Positions 11,781 to 23,771 are shown, counted from the stretch's first letter. The stretch is 64,000 nt of DNA from Polytrichum commune (GCA_950295325.1 OX485803.1:50545554-50609553); one strand, 5' to 3'. Translations and numbers: made by a program. The notes: a model not told the origin generated them from the letters alone.

Positions 11781-12286
11781 TTTACGAACGCCCGTTCGTA
11801 AATGTGCATCGAGGTTTACGAACGTCCGTTCGTAAATGTGGGCCGAGATTTACGAACGCACGTTCGTAATTGTGCAGCACTTAGTTTCTGCGCAGAAGCT
11901 TACGAAAATGTGGGCCGATGTTTACGAACGCCCGTTCGTAAATGTGGGCCAAGGTTTACGGCCCGTTCGTAAATGTACGCTGACGTTTACGAACGCACGT
12001 TCGTAACTATGCAGCACTTGGTTGCTGCAAAGAAGTGTACGAAAATGTGGGCCGAGGTTTACGAACGCCCGTTCGTAAATGTGCGCTGACGTTTACGAAC
12101 GCACGTTCGTAACTATGCAGCACTTGGTTGCTGCAAAGAAGTGTACAAAAATGTGGGCCGAGGTTTACGAACGCCCGTTCGTAAATGTGGGCCGACGTTT
12201 ACGAACGGGCGTTCGTAAATGTGGGCCGACGTTTACGAACGGGCGTTCGTAAATGTGCGCCGACGTTTACGAACGGGCGTTCGTAA
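11781..12286. repeat. Left inner palindrome array (12 units)
   Basis: Twelve copies of the 22-bp palindrome TTTACGAACG, two variable bases, CGTTCGTAAA lie at 11781, 11815, 11849, 11921, about 11954 (shortened by 3-4 bases), 11985, 12058, 12092, 12163, 12198, 12232 and 12265. Spacers are short and conserved ('tgtgggccgag'). A second inverted motif, GCAGCACTTGGTTGCTGC, recurs between groups (near 11875, 12012, 12118). Each unit carries six or more CpGs in an otherwise AT-rich region. Confidence 0.85.
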
Positions 12287-13505
12287 AACTCCGGAATACG
12301 CGGCGGTATATGCGGTGGATATACGTTGTACGTACATGAAGTGTGTAGTGTGGACGCATAGAAATGTGATATGCGCGCACTCCTACAAGTCTCTAGAGCA
12401 GTCTCTAGAGCATGCCGCAAAAAGAGCTATGGTGTGGGGGGGAAGACCTTTAAGTACTGCTCTAGGGCGATTCAAAATCCCTTGGATGCTCTTTAAAAAG
12501 CGGATTCCCGCCGCCTACCTTAACCTAACAATATGTCATTCTATCCATGCGAAACATGTATGACGCTATGTATGGAACATGTATGGCATGCATGCAACAT
12601 ATTGAAAATATTAATATCGCTCGCACACCTTAGGTGTTACCAAGGCCTCAGGATAAAAACATAAATACTATAATAGTCAAATGTTATTGAAATATGATGA
12701 TGCTTAACATTAAATAAATGATTTGCGACCAAGTTATGAAATCCAAGTTTTTGGGCAATTCATACCTATATGTTACCAAGGTCTAAGTGATATATATATA
12801 CACACATACATACAATGAGGTAGGAGTGGGTCAAAATTAGTTATGGAGGTCCCTAAAATTGTATATATTATATGATTCACATCAAAACATGTCCAGAATA
12901 TGCTCACTAAGTGTGTGGACACCAATAAAAAGTCGGATTAATTTGGAATGGCTTGTAAGGTAGAGGAAGGATATGATATGAAACCATACCTAGGTATAAT
13001 GTAGGTCTTAATTTAAGTGTAAACCTAGATGTAGAAAGATTGAATTAATCCGGAATGTGTGGCAAGACTGAAATTAATTTGGAATGGTACATAAGGTAGA
13101 GTAAGCATATGAATTCAAAACATACCTAGGTCGAGTCACACTAATTGCATGTTTTTGCATCCTACGAGAAGTAGGTGCATAACTAAAAGTATTCATTTAA
13201 AGTTGAGTCTTAAGACATGCATGTTAGAATAAGATTAAGTATGGACTGTGTGATCAAAATGCACTCAACATTATTAAGGTGAACGAGGAAGAATTCCAAA
13301 CTTCACTTTTGACATAAACCAAAGTTGTATCTCAAATCCAATTTTGAATCTTGAAATGACAATCGGCATGATTCTCAATAGTTGTTATTAACCGGATGAA
13401 GTAATATCCAATCCAACCAACATTGGTAGACCAGTTGGACATGCCCACATACCACAACATGGCCACATATTTTGAATATTGGTAAGATTAAAAGATTTAG
13501 AGATG

Positions 13506-13534
13506 TAGGGTTTAGGGTTTGGGGTTAGGGTTTG
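13506..13534 (+). repeat. Short interstitial telomere-like repeat
   Basis: About four units of (T)TTAGGG/GGGTTT-type plant telomere sequence with one irregular unit. It is too short to mark a chromosome end. Confidence 0.6.
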
Positions 13535-14332
13535 TGAAAGTTGTGCATGTCCGACAGTTAATACAATAGATTACACACACAAACGATATTGACTACTCAA
13601 TAGCCCATATTGCACTCACTTAATTATGTAGAATGCACATTTTATACTTGCCAAATATCCGATCACATGGCTCAAATACACTTAGTTCAAGTTGAAGTTA
13701 AAGTTCAATGCACTATACAAATGTTAGTTCAAGTTGACACCTAATTATATGAATTGATGACATGTTCAAAATTGAATTTCCCTCCACCTCTACTAAAATT
13801 AAGTTCACCCCCTCCCCTTAATCTCAAATTGTGTATTTTATGAAGCTAATAATGATTAGAGGAACTAATGAACAACTTGAAAGATATTTCATTCTTGAAA
13901 ACATTATATTTCAAAACACCATATGAGCATCCTTGTGGTTGGATTCTTCATCAAATTTCTACTAAATGATGTGCATTGTTCACTACAAATTTATACTCCC
14001 TATGTACCTAATGTTTACAAAAGAACCAAATGTATAGGGACTAATAGAATGGGGAGAAAAAATTCATTTGTATTTATACTAAGCTATTCAAATCAATATG
14101 ATAAACACCTATACTACATATACATAATACAAAACATGAATTAAGCATGCCTTCATTTACTTACAAATTCTACTTTTATTTTCATGCAAGAGAGTCATCG
14201 AACGTTCTTCCATCCTAACAAGTATGGACAAGGTAGTCATATGACTGCCTCCATAATATGACAACAAGTCATGTATCGTAACTTGGATGAAACTAACACA
14301 TTTCAATGGTACCAAATTCCCTCCCCACCCCT

Positions 14333-14378
14333 ATCCCATCCCATCCCATCCCATCCCATCCCATCCCATCCCATCCCC
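14333..14378 (+). repeat. (CCCAT)n microsatellite
   Basis: About nine tandem CCCAT units followed by C-rich sequence. Confidence 0.9.
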
Positions 14379-15246
14379 TCCCCACACCCCATCCCAGCAC
14401 ATCCCAACCCTTCCAACGTGGAGGAGGCCACGTAGCAACGATAGGGAAACCCTAGCGGCGTTGGCTACCTCCCCGCACCCCTTCTTCTCCTTTCATTGTC
14501 ATTTGGAGCATAGAAAGGAGAAGCGGAACGCTGAGCACATGCGGAGCGGAGCTCTTGTCATTTCTTTACTCATATCTTTTCTTTGTTTTGTTGGTGCGCG
14601 TGTTTGAGAGTCGCAGATTTCTTTTGAGAGTTGCAAGTTTGCTAGTAGAGAGCTTGAGAGCTACAAACTTGAAAGTTGCATACACATAAGAGTTGTTGCA
14701 AGGGTTTGTATGTAACGTGCGAGGGCTTAAGAGTGTGAGGGAGGAATGACTAATGTGAGGGTGCAGTAGATTGAATTTACAATTTTGAGGTTTTCGAAGT
14801 TTTTCACTAAATGAGGAAGCACAAGTTTTGGATGTATACCAATTCAACGTGCATAGTGTAATCCCCCTGAACTCACTTCCTTCACATTTTGAATTTTTTT
14901 TCATTGTTGAATTCCATGTGTTTTTTTCCATGTATTTGAGCTTTGGCATGTTTTGTTTGCAAGCTTCCCCATATTTTTCGATTTAGTGTTCTCTCACAAC
15001 CTGAAACTCAATTATGTTTTCATTCGGTTGTTTCAATTTTTATCGTTCTCAAGTTTTATCTTCACTTGCAGTATGCAAAGGCACCAATTCAAGATTGATA
15101 GGTATCAATCACAAACCAAAAGTGGCAAGATGCAATGGACAAATTACTGATACATATCAACCACTCCATTATAGACCAATGCATATTTATATTTGTTTAT
15201 ATATGAATATAAAAACATATGTACATGCGTAAATACCGGAGCATAT

Positions 15247-16309
15247 TTACGAACGGGCGTTCGTAAACTTTAGCGCAACAACCAAGTGCTGCACAGTTAC
15301 GAACGTGTGTTCGTAAACGTCGGCGCACGTTTACGAACGGGCGTTCGTAAATCTCGGCCCACATTTACGAACGTGCGTTCGTAAACTTCTTCGCAGCAAC
15401 CAAGTGCTGCATAGTTACGAACGTGCGTTCGTAAACGTCGGTGCACATTTACGAACGGGCGTTCGTAAACCTCGGCCCACATTTACGAACGGGCGTTCGT
15501 AAATCTCCGCCACATTTACGAACGAGCGTTCGTAAACCTCGGCCCACATTTTCGTAAAATTGTGCGCAGCAACCGAGTGCTGCATAGTTAGTAAATGTGC
15601 GCCGACTTTTACGAACGGGCGTTCGTAAACCTCGGCCCACATTTACGAACGGGCGTTCGTAAATTTCCGCCACATTTACGAACGAGCGTTCGTAAACCTC
15701 GGCCCACATTTTCGTAAAATTCTGCGCAGCAACCGAGTGCTGCATAGTTAGTAAATGTGCGCCGACTTTTACGAACGGGCGTTCGTAAACCTCGGCCACA
15801 TTTACGAACGAGCGTTCGTAAACCTCGGCCCATATTTTCGCAAAATTCTGCGCAGCAACCGAGTGCTGCATAGTAAGTAAATGTGCGCCGACTTTTACGA
15901 ACGGGCGTTCGTAAACCTCGGCCCACATTTACGAACGGGCGTTCGTAAATCTCCGCCACATTTACGAACGGGCGTTCGTAAACCTCGGCCCACATTTTCG
16001 TAAAATTCTGCGCAGCAACCAAGTGCTGCATAGTTAGTAAATGTGCGCCGACTTTTATGAACGGGCGTTCGTAAACCTTGGCCCACATTTACGAACGGGC
16101 GTTCGTAAATGTCCGCCACATTTACGAACGGGCGTTCGTAAACCTCGGCCCACATTTTCATAAAATTCTGCGCAGCAACCAAGTGCTGCATAGTTAGTAA
16201 TTGTGCGCCGACTTTTACGAACGGGCGTTCGTAAACGTCGGCCCACATTTTCGTAAACTTCTGCTCATCAACCAAGTGTTGCACTGTTACGAATGTGCGT
16301 TCGTAAACC
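15247..16309. repeat. Right inner palindrome array (about 21 units, 160-bp higher-order period)
   Basis: The same 22-bp palindrome as at 11781-12286, with spacers in the opposite orientation ('cctcggcccacat', 'gcgccgact'). From about 15450 to 16250 the palindromes are grouped in threes into a higher-order unit of about 160 bases that also contains 'ttcgtaaaattctgcgcagc' and the GCAGCAACCRAGTGCTGC motif. At least five higher-order units are visible with few differences, so expansion was recent. Overlapping minus-strand ORFs of up to 159 codons here only reflect the repeat; the 160-base period shifts frame at every unit. Confidence 0.85.
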
Positions 16310-16489
16310 TCGACGAGTATTTACAAATGCGCGTTTGTAAACCTTGGCCAACAACAAAGGTTGCATATTTACGAACATGCAATTGTGATCTTCGGCGTAA
16401 TAACCAAGGGCTGCATGTTTACGAATGCACACTCATAAACCTTGGCTACATACAATGAAAATGTGCACCACCCCCCTGCTACAATAATC

Positions 16490-16903
16490 AATAGGGAATA
16501 GGAGTACGTATATATGAAAGCCCATTGTCAATGGGTGTTTGCAGTCCTTCCTTGCTACATTAACTCTTTTGTTGCTAGTCATTTCCAAGCCTTGCAAAAA
16601 CACCTCCCAACCTAGTGCATCTCTAGAAAAAACCTTTGACGTATGATCGCCTTAAACTTATGTTTAAGGCTAAAAAATATGTCTTGGACACTACCTACGA
16701 GCTCACGTTTTTGGTCTGAATGGCCAACTTTTAGATGTTGTTTCCATAATATAAGCTTAGAGCTGGCATCTCTAATCTTCTACAACCTATAGTGGAGTTT
16801 TCGGGTCCTTATGACTAGCTAACGTTTTTGGTCAAAGGTGGTTTTCGCAAACCGAATTGAGATCCAACGTTTCTAAGCTTCAACCAACCTATGGTACATT
16901 TTT
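16490..16903 (-). repeat. Right outer arm of the foldback-like structure
   Basis: Reverse complement of 11335-11745. It begins with the 'gtacgtatatatgaaagccc' phrase and ends at 'ccaacctatggtaca'. The arms differ by scattered substitutions and small indels, so they are old compared with the array units. Confidence 0.75.
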
Positions 16904-17780
16904 CAAGTCATTCTAACTACTTGCTCTAGACGTCTCCTATGAGTGTCACATTCGCGCATACCCACCCTTTCTACTTTCTAATGCATTCTTTGTTCCTACA
17001 TGACAAGTTGTCCAATGCACATTTTCAATAACGACTTCAACACCTTTGTCTTGCCAACACTAAGGACTATGTTATCTTAGAAGGAGAGCAGTAATAGGAG
17101 AATGCCAACAATGAATCTACTCTTCAAATCCCTCTTTCAACACTTTGTTGCTTGTTTTCCAAGACTGTTGTCCGTCTGGACTGCCTCACATTTCTAGGTC
17201 TAAACTTACAAGCATACACACCTTCTCTAAGAGTCTAAGCTATCTTCACATATGTGTACTAAGAGAGCCAAAAGGTTCTAGGACAATCTTTATATACCTC
17301 AAAACAACTACCTACTAGGTGGGTCAACTTGGTAGGTTCCCACCCTGTCAAAACACTGCAACTACCTGTCCTCACGCGTTTTTGCCCTTTGTCCAGTACA
17401 TGACCAACTGGCACACTGAGGTCATAAAAAATGATCAACTAGTCAAAGAAATGCAATGCTATTTAATAACTTTGGACCAACAAGTCATTATCTGACCAAC
17501 TAAATTATTAACACCAAATAATTACTACTACTGAATAAATTGCTCAGTAGTAAAACAGTAAAAACCAATTAGTGGACGTTTTAACAACTAATTGCATTAG
17601 GGACAAATTTGACGTCAACTAGTAAACTAGCATTCTTTTGCCCTTTCGACAATTCGCGACCAACTAGTCAGTTTTTGATGGGTTGGTTTACTATGAACAT
17701 TTTATGTTCTTAAAACACGGTGCTAACTTCTACCTTAACTTCTATCTTATCTATGTTTGTGCAAATAAACGAAACCACTA
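16904..17780. other. No supported feature
   Basis: AT-rich DNA; only 'ctagt/actag' words recur at 17420-17680. No coding signal seen. Confidence 0.5.
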
Positions 17781-17847
17781 TACATATTTGCAAACACACA
17801 TTCGTAAAAATAAGTAATGTTGATTTATAGATTACACATTACACTGA

Positions 17848-17870
17848 TTTACGAACGGTTGTTCGTAAAT
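17848..17870. repeat. Isolated palindrome unit
   Basis: A single TTTACGAACG..TGTTCGTAAAT copy (one arm base changed) about 1 kb outside the right arm; a decayed half copy is at about 17795. It shows that the palindrome also exists without the array spacers. Confidence 0.6.
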
Positions 17871-17930
17871 ATGCTACCAAAATCTACTTTAACAATTGAG
17901 TGTGGATATACTTTATATTGTGCATAAAGT

Positions 17931-18239
17931 ATGGTCTTGGAGAACACGGTGCCCATTTTCAAGTTCCTCATCTGTGATCTCCCAAGCCCTTGCCTCGTTC
18001 TCGGCCAAGAAGTATGCGATGAGCTAATTGACGAGAATGGTGTGCCAATGCCCAAGTTTGGTGGTCGAGGCAGAGGGCAACATTTCCTCAAGGTCTTGAG
18101 GTCCAGGTTGTGGCTAGAAGTCCCCCTATTGGAGGGAGTCCCCCACGGGAGCTGGCACATATTGAAGAACGACACATATTCGAGGCCAGTCAACAAACTT
18201 GGCTATAGTTGCAGGCCGGAGATTTTCAAAGCTATATAG
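17931..18239 (+). CDS. Unidentified ORF, more GC-rich than its surroundings
   Basis: A 102-codon ORF with protein-like composition (CLVLGQEVCDELIDENGVP, then FGGRGRGQ, then VPHGSWHILKNDTYSRP). After one stop the same frame continues to about 18360 (REATVKDKDMAARKN). The local base composition differs from the AT-rich flanks, which suggests a real coding fragment, perhaps an exon of a mobile-element gene or a captured host exon. I recognise no domain. Confidence 0.3.
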   Translation: MVLENTVPIFKFLICDLPSPCLVLGQEVCDELIDENGVPMPKFGGRGRGQHFLKVLRSRLWLEVPLLEGVPHGSWHILKNDTYSRPVNKLGYSCRPEIFKAI

Positions 18240-18369
18240 GCCATTGGAGCATTACAGAGAGAAGCCACCGTAAAAGATAAGGACATGGCCGCGAGAAAAA
18301 ATATAGTGGGACGTACTAGTGGGACTATAAACGCCTACAGACTCCCTAAATGTGTGTAGGGGTAGAGCA

Positions 18370-20090
18370 TAGTGCTTGGTTATCCATTCTATTTGAAGGT
18401 CTTCAAGACATTAATGGTATTTCCATTATGTTTGTATTTCAAACCCGTTGAATAGATTCAATTTCCAATCATTCTCCACATCTTCCTTTCCATTAGCAAC
18501 AATTTGTCATTTTATACACATATGTTTTCATGTATGGTTCATTTTTTTGTTCACTTTGATGCATTTATGTTGATGATTATATCCAATGTTATACGTATGG
18601 TATTTTAATGTTGTTAACATTGGCTCAAATTTGAAAACCACGTCCTTGAATAGTCTCAAAATCATCAAAAAGTCTCCGATTACCGAATATAGTGTTCTTA
18701 GTGTTTTTCACTGGATTTGAATGATGATTTATTGTATAAGTGCAAATGAAGTGATGTTCGCTGTTTAAATAAATATTAGTTTCTACATTAAGTCCAATCT
18801 TTTTAATTTTTTTCTTTAAGTTTACACTATATCCCATCTTCTTTAGTTGATGATAAGACTTATTTTCTATAAAAAAACTAATTCTAAACGATCTTTAGAC
18901 CGATAAAGACAACTAACTTCAAAAGTTTGTAACGGGTTAATCTTAGGCCCACTATTTTTAAATATTATATGTGTAGATAGATATTAAACTTCTATTTCCA
19001 AGAAATTTAACCTTATAGAAGTTATAGATGTTATCGTGAAACAATTAGAAAATCATCTTGTTGAGGACATCTGACTTTAGATTCTTATCACATATTACTC
19101 ACAAATCTATTTTCTACACATTTTAAAATTCTAGATAGTTTTTAAAACTTTTCTATTAAATTAGTGTGGTAAAGATCTAATTTTTTTTCTAGAAATTATG
19201 AGTGTTTGCGTATGACAGCCTTGATTTTGTTGTTTCAACACAACTTGCCAAATTTCTTACTTTCTATAGATTTTAGATTCATTGGTAAATTATTGAGTTG
19301 TTTTCTACTCCAAGTGTATTTTAATTCCATTCTAGAATTATGACATGAAATTATAGGTCTCTCCGTGAGACAACTTAGTCACCTTCTTCTCTTGTCTCTT
19401 TTTGAAAATATTTGAACACTTATAAAAGATCATTATTAGCCACATTTTTTTGTCATAACCTGGCCAAATCAAGCAACTGTTAATTTCAAGTGGCTTTCAT
19501 CCAACATTTTGTAGTTAGAATCACACCCATTGTAGGTTTAGAAAGCTACTACCGTAATAAGCTGGTTATAGCATGTAAACCACCTTCTCCTTCCTTTCGA
19601 CTCAATAAAAGAAGGTTGGCTAAGGAAGGCGGTTATTTTCATTTGTTGAATAAGGCATAGTCCCATCATAGCAAAACAATAGGCTTTTTGAAGCCCAAAT
19701 CTCAACAATTGAGATCGGTGGTATTGTTGATAGGGTTAATCCAAATGAAAACTTGAGGATAGACATAGTTTGATGGAGCCGAATAATTTGGACTCCAAAA
19801 CTTTATTATTGAACTTTCACATGAATGAATGGATGCGTTATTCCTGCAATTGTCTGGATGCATAGAATGCCAATTGTTATACTTTGTGAAGTCGTGGTAG
19901 AAAAAAGGCTTTGAGCATTGAGTTATGAGAGTTACTTTCGAGGCTATAAGCAAGTAATTAGAGTCTTTTAAATCAAAGTTGAGTATAGTCAAGTTAATCT
20001 TAGTATAGGCAATAATCAAAGAGAAAGATTGTGGTAGCTATTGCCTTAAGTCTAAAAAATCAATGCTTATTTGAACCATCAAGTTGCAAT
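18370..20090. other. No supported feature
   Basis: AT-rich intergenic DNA. The minus-strand ORF at 19702-20019 downstream of the hAT remnant might be its decayed C-terminal part, but I find no motif. Confidence 0.4.
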
Positions 20091-20092
20091 CT

Positions 20093-20760
20093 TCAGTTTG
20101 CATTCAATATGACTTCGTTGATACTTCTCCCTATCCACTCATAAACTTTATTAGCAAATTGATCCAAAGTCCATAACTCTATTCTTGATTTTAATCCATC
20201 ACCTACATACATAGCTTCTTGACGTGCAATGCAATGGATGTTGACCAAAATGGCAACATCATTTTTCAAATGGGTCAATCATCCATGATGACAACCTATT
20301 ATTAAATCTCCTGCATTTGTTGCTAAAGCCACGAGTTGATTAGTATTCCACTATAATCTTTCTAATCAATTATTTGTTGCGAGATACATATTTTCCCATC
20401 AAATCATCAATTGCTAACAATTCCAAAGGAGATGAAGTTGCAATATATTTTTCTTTTAAACTTAAACGATAAAATATAAACTTTCAAATGTTGTTTCATA
20501 GATCAATCTGTGGACTCGTCAATCATGAGAGAGAAAATCTTATTTCAACGCATCAAACTATAGGGTTTGCCTTAAATCCTTCGATATAGCCCATAAATAC
20601 TCCAATGCACACGTACTTGTGGTGTAGCATCTATACTCATCATTCAGATACACACCATCAAAATTCAAAAGCTATAGAAATGAACACGCTATTTCAAAAC
20701 AAATAATAGAGCAATCGTGGAAAACTATAAAATAAAATATCTTCATGCAAGTGATAATTC
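20093..20760 (-). pseudogene. hAT-type transposase remnant (DUF4371-like region)
   Basis: The minus strand, read with frameshifts and stops, contains FLSLMIDESTD at about 20501-20540, the conserved Asp-bearing block of KIAA1586/DUF4371-type hAT transposases. About 300 bases later comes VNIHCIAR(Q)EA at about 20212-20247, corresponding to the 'HC-AHR-A' block of the same families. Upstream, YLNDEYRC and EYLWAISKDLRQTL fit the spacing expected before the DEST block. At least five stops or shifts interrupt it, so it is dead. The RNase H fold catalytic core and dimerisation region would normally span about 500 residues; only part remains. A further minus-strand ORF at 20828-21010 could be the N-terminal zinc finger, but this is weak. 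Confidence 0.6.
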
Positions 20761-21009
20761 TTGCATTTTTTTTTCAGTAGTATTTTGAACATCACCAATA
20801 ATAAACCGTGAACTAGTTGGAGGAAATTTAAGGACCTTCATCTAGGCACCGCAGATTTGTGATCATGGTTTTCCTCATGGTTATGTATAGACAATTACTG
20901 CATACTTTTGCAACCTGCTCCCAAACCCCATGTTGAGTTAGCACAAAATTCCTCACTAGAGAGCATTTCATATAACCATGTGTAGGCCCACCATAAGGTC
21001 TCAATTGCA

Positions 21010-22370
21010 TGAGCTATTCTCTACCAATTTTCCAAAATGGTATGCAATTCCATTCATATGTCCGTGCATGAGCTCTTGTCGGTGTAGGTTGTTCAACTTC
21101 TTGGGAATCCAATAAATCATCCTTGGAAGGTGAACGTTCACTATTGAAGGTGGCTCATTCACTGGAGTTTGTGATGCAATTCGTACAAATCCATATGTAA
21201 ATGATTAAAGTGTAAGAAGCTGAAAACTAAAAATTCTATATAATAACATAAAAGTGAAAAAAACATTTGAAAAAAATAAAACTTATATGGAAATATTTTA
21301 TTCAAGTAAGATAAAAAAGGGTTTAATTATTCTTTGCATAGTTTTAAAAATACAATCATTCATATAATAAATATATACATAATAAATATCTTCAAATTTT
21401 ATATATCCTAGAGGAAAATATTTATAATATGAACCTCTTTAGAAGGTTCATGTCTTTGTGAACCTTGAGAACCAAATAAAGATGTTATGGAGACTTGGTG
21501 AATATCCCTCCTTGGTCTACCCAACCTTGAAACATTGTCCGATGTCAAACTACTTGGGTTGATTTGATAATCTACGTAGTTGATTAAAAAACAATAAAGA
21601 TTGCACAAAATTGTGCACATGTTCTTCTCAAGAGCAAACAATGAGAGGAATCATCAGGCTCTATGGCCTCAATATGCCCTCATGGTTTCAAAAATGAGGA
21701 TTAACTATTGACTATCAATGTAATTTACATTTGCCTTTGCATGTTGATTGTGATTTTGTCTAGTCACCCTCAATGCACCGTTGGAACATTTGTTCCAACA
21801 CACGTATGATTGTCATTAGACGCCCAAGAACCATAGAAAAATCCAATTCTAAGAGCAATGAGGACTTTACTCAAGGTTTCAATGATTTCACTTCTACAAA
21901 TTAGTGCTTTGAAATGACATAAAAAGGATATACATCACTCAAAATCATATATTGAGCTCTAGAAAATTCAAGCCAAGAATCTAAAATGAACATGGCAATT
22001 TCTATATTGATTGCACCTATTGCTCTATTGGTCCACCCTAATGCATGTATACCCATGGGTCTATGAACTATACTAATGTTTGATACTAGTGGTAGCAACA
22101 ATTCACAGGCAAGTCAATTCAGTACAAGACATAAATGCACAGTATTGAGCCTCAATACATATTATAACTTTCATTATCATTAAAAAACTTGCTTTAGAGC
22201 AAAATTTCAAGTGTGCACTAAGTCTAAGGATATAACTTTGAATATCTCAAGCATGAATGGCAAGTACAATCCAACAGATAAGCACTTTCTCTGCTAAGAA
22301 CAAAAGCATATGCTATTTGAAATCACATATTCAACTTTATTTATATTCAAGGTAGGGTTAGGTACTAACA
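21010..22370. other. No supported feature
   Basis: AT-rich DNA with only short ORFs (for example 21408-21641 minus and 21901-22101 minus) that I cannot relate to any family. Confidence 0.45.
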
Positions 22371-22379
22371 TGGTCTTTT

Positions 22380-22645
22380 CATTGATTGGTTGAAGTTCAA
22401 GACTTAAGAAAAACTCCAATTCAGTAGAGTAATACTGAAAAATCATCTCACACCAAACTATTAATGCACAAGGAGAACCAACCACTAGTTACATGTAAAC
22501 CGGTTGAGTTTGAGAAATAACCAGTTGAAGTTTAAGACTTCAAGAAAAATCAAAAGATCACCTCACACCAAACTATTAATCCATGTGGAGAATCGACTGC
22601 CAATTATAGATAAACATGTTAAAGTTCAAGACTTCAAGAAAAACC
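22380..22645 (-). repeat. Dispersed repeat family R2, copy 1 (partial internal duplication)
   Basis: The phrase 'aaccggttgagtttgagaa' with 'gaagtttaagacttcaag' is shared with 43735-44000, and reversed with 44600-44830 and 63640-63870. Within this copy a block of about 115 bases beginning 'tcacaccaaactattaat' is repeated (about 22445 and 22558). Confidence 0.55.
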
Positions 22646-23040
22646 CCCAATTCTATAAATTTTAGTTAGCTCACGTCTACTCTCAAATTCTTCAATGAAA
22701 ACCTCTTCAATGATCACAATCACATTGAAAACTCAACACATACTTAAATTGGGTTTACTTTAGGTGTCACTTACGAATGTGGAAGTTGACCCGTATCTCC
22801 TAAGTCGCTCTAAAATTGAAGCGTGGCTTATATATTACAGGATAAAACATTGTTTGCCATAGTTATGGGATATGGTTGAGGGGACCATTCTTTTGATGGG
22901 TTTTTTCTAGTTTTATTTTTTGCCTTTCCATGTGACGAGCATTTTTTCATTTACACTTTTCTTTTAACGGGAAAGATTCATTTCATACTTTATATGAATT
23001 TAATTTGGCTTGTGATAGGTGCAAAAGGAAGCCTTGGGGA

Positions 23041-23430
23041 AGAGCTCCTTGAGGTAGATGGGTCTTAAGTGGCTCGGTTTCTTAATTTGACCCCTACATT
23101 TGATTGGTATGTGGTTTGGTGAGGATTCAAGAGCAAACATCATAAAGACACATGTGGTAAAAGAAATTGGACTACATCTTCATATATTAACAACTATTCT
23201 ACACTCAATAATGAACACAATTGGGAGGACCTATATATCTAGTTAAAAAATCAACATGCACTTCCAATAACCATAATCAAATAAGGGTAAATCTAAATCT
23301 CAATCCGATTTTTGCATATGTTTCATTGTAAATTTATTGATGCAACACAGATCTTCGTTATGTAGATCTACTCAGCAGAAGTTGGAGAACATGAGAAACG
23401 AACCAAATAACACCCACACATGTATATACC
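23041..23430 (+). repeat. Dispersed repeat family R3, copy 1
   Basis: The words 'gtagatgggtcttaagtgg', 'attggtatgtggtttggtg' and 'gttggagaacatgagaaacg' occur, reverse complemented and in matching order, at 54640-54985. Homology is patchy in the middle. The type of element is unknown. Confidence 0.55.
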
Positions 23431-23540
23431 ACATCACATACCCTCACATTACAAAGCCCCACGGATTTACGTTGCATGAATGAAAGGTACTTTGGTTTGA
23501 GGGGGGAACAGAAAAAAACACAAAGAAAACCCAAGAACTT

Positions 23541-23771
23541 TTGAAGGTGCCTCCAGGCCGGGCGGACACGCTTGCCAATGCATCGGGAAGCACAAGGGCA
23601 TTCAACTCCGTGGGGTCTTGTAATGTGAGTGCAATGCACATGACCAGACTTCACTCACCAGTGCAGATCACCAGCAAGTTGACTAATGTATTATCATTCA
23701 GTACTGAGAGGCCGGAGGTGTACTCCTCCTCCATCAGCCTTGTAAGACGCTCGGGAAAACCACCACTCTAG
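23541..23771 (+). CDS. Unidentified GC-rich ORF, low support
   Basis: A 76-codon ORF in a block (23530-23900) that is clearly more GC-rich than its surroundings. It follows repeat R3 directly. Both strands are open here, so the ORF may be a composition effect. No domain recognised. Confidence 0.2.
   Translation: MKVPPGRADTLANASGSTRAFNSVGSCNVSAMHMTRLHSPVQITSKLTNVLSFSTERPEVYSSSISLVRRSGKPPL

Larger units (their letters stand above)
12290..15240. other. Loop region of the foldback-like structure
   Basis: About 3 kb between the inverted arrays. The first 250 bases are GC-rich with 'tctctagagca' direct repeats. The rest is AT-rich with a TATA/CACA dinucleotide run near 12790, telomere-like repeats at 13506 and a pentanucleotide microsatellite at 14333. 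I find no transposase. An ORF at 14287-14607 is mostly microsatellite; its end would encode a hydrophobic, signal-like MRSGALVISLLISFLCFVGA, which is too little to call a gene. Confidence 0.5.

Noticed and set aside
13506-13534. Chromosome end
   Set aside because: Only about four telomere-like units; flanked by ordinary sequence on both sides.
14287-14607. 106-codon ORF with a hydrophobic tail
   Set aside because: Two thirds is the CCCAT microsatellite; the hydrophobic end alone is not evidence for a secreted protein.
15415-16284. Overlapping minus-strand ORFs of up to 159 codons
   Set aside because: They translate the palindrome array; the same peptide words recur in different frames because the 160-base unit is not a multiple of three.
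11781-16309. CRISPR-like array of short palindromic repeats
   Set aside because: The spacers are conserved rather than unique, no cas genes occur, and the context is a plant-type nuclear repeat region.
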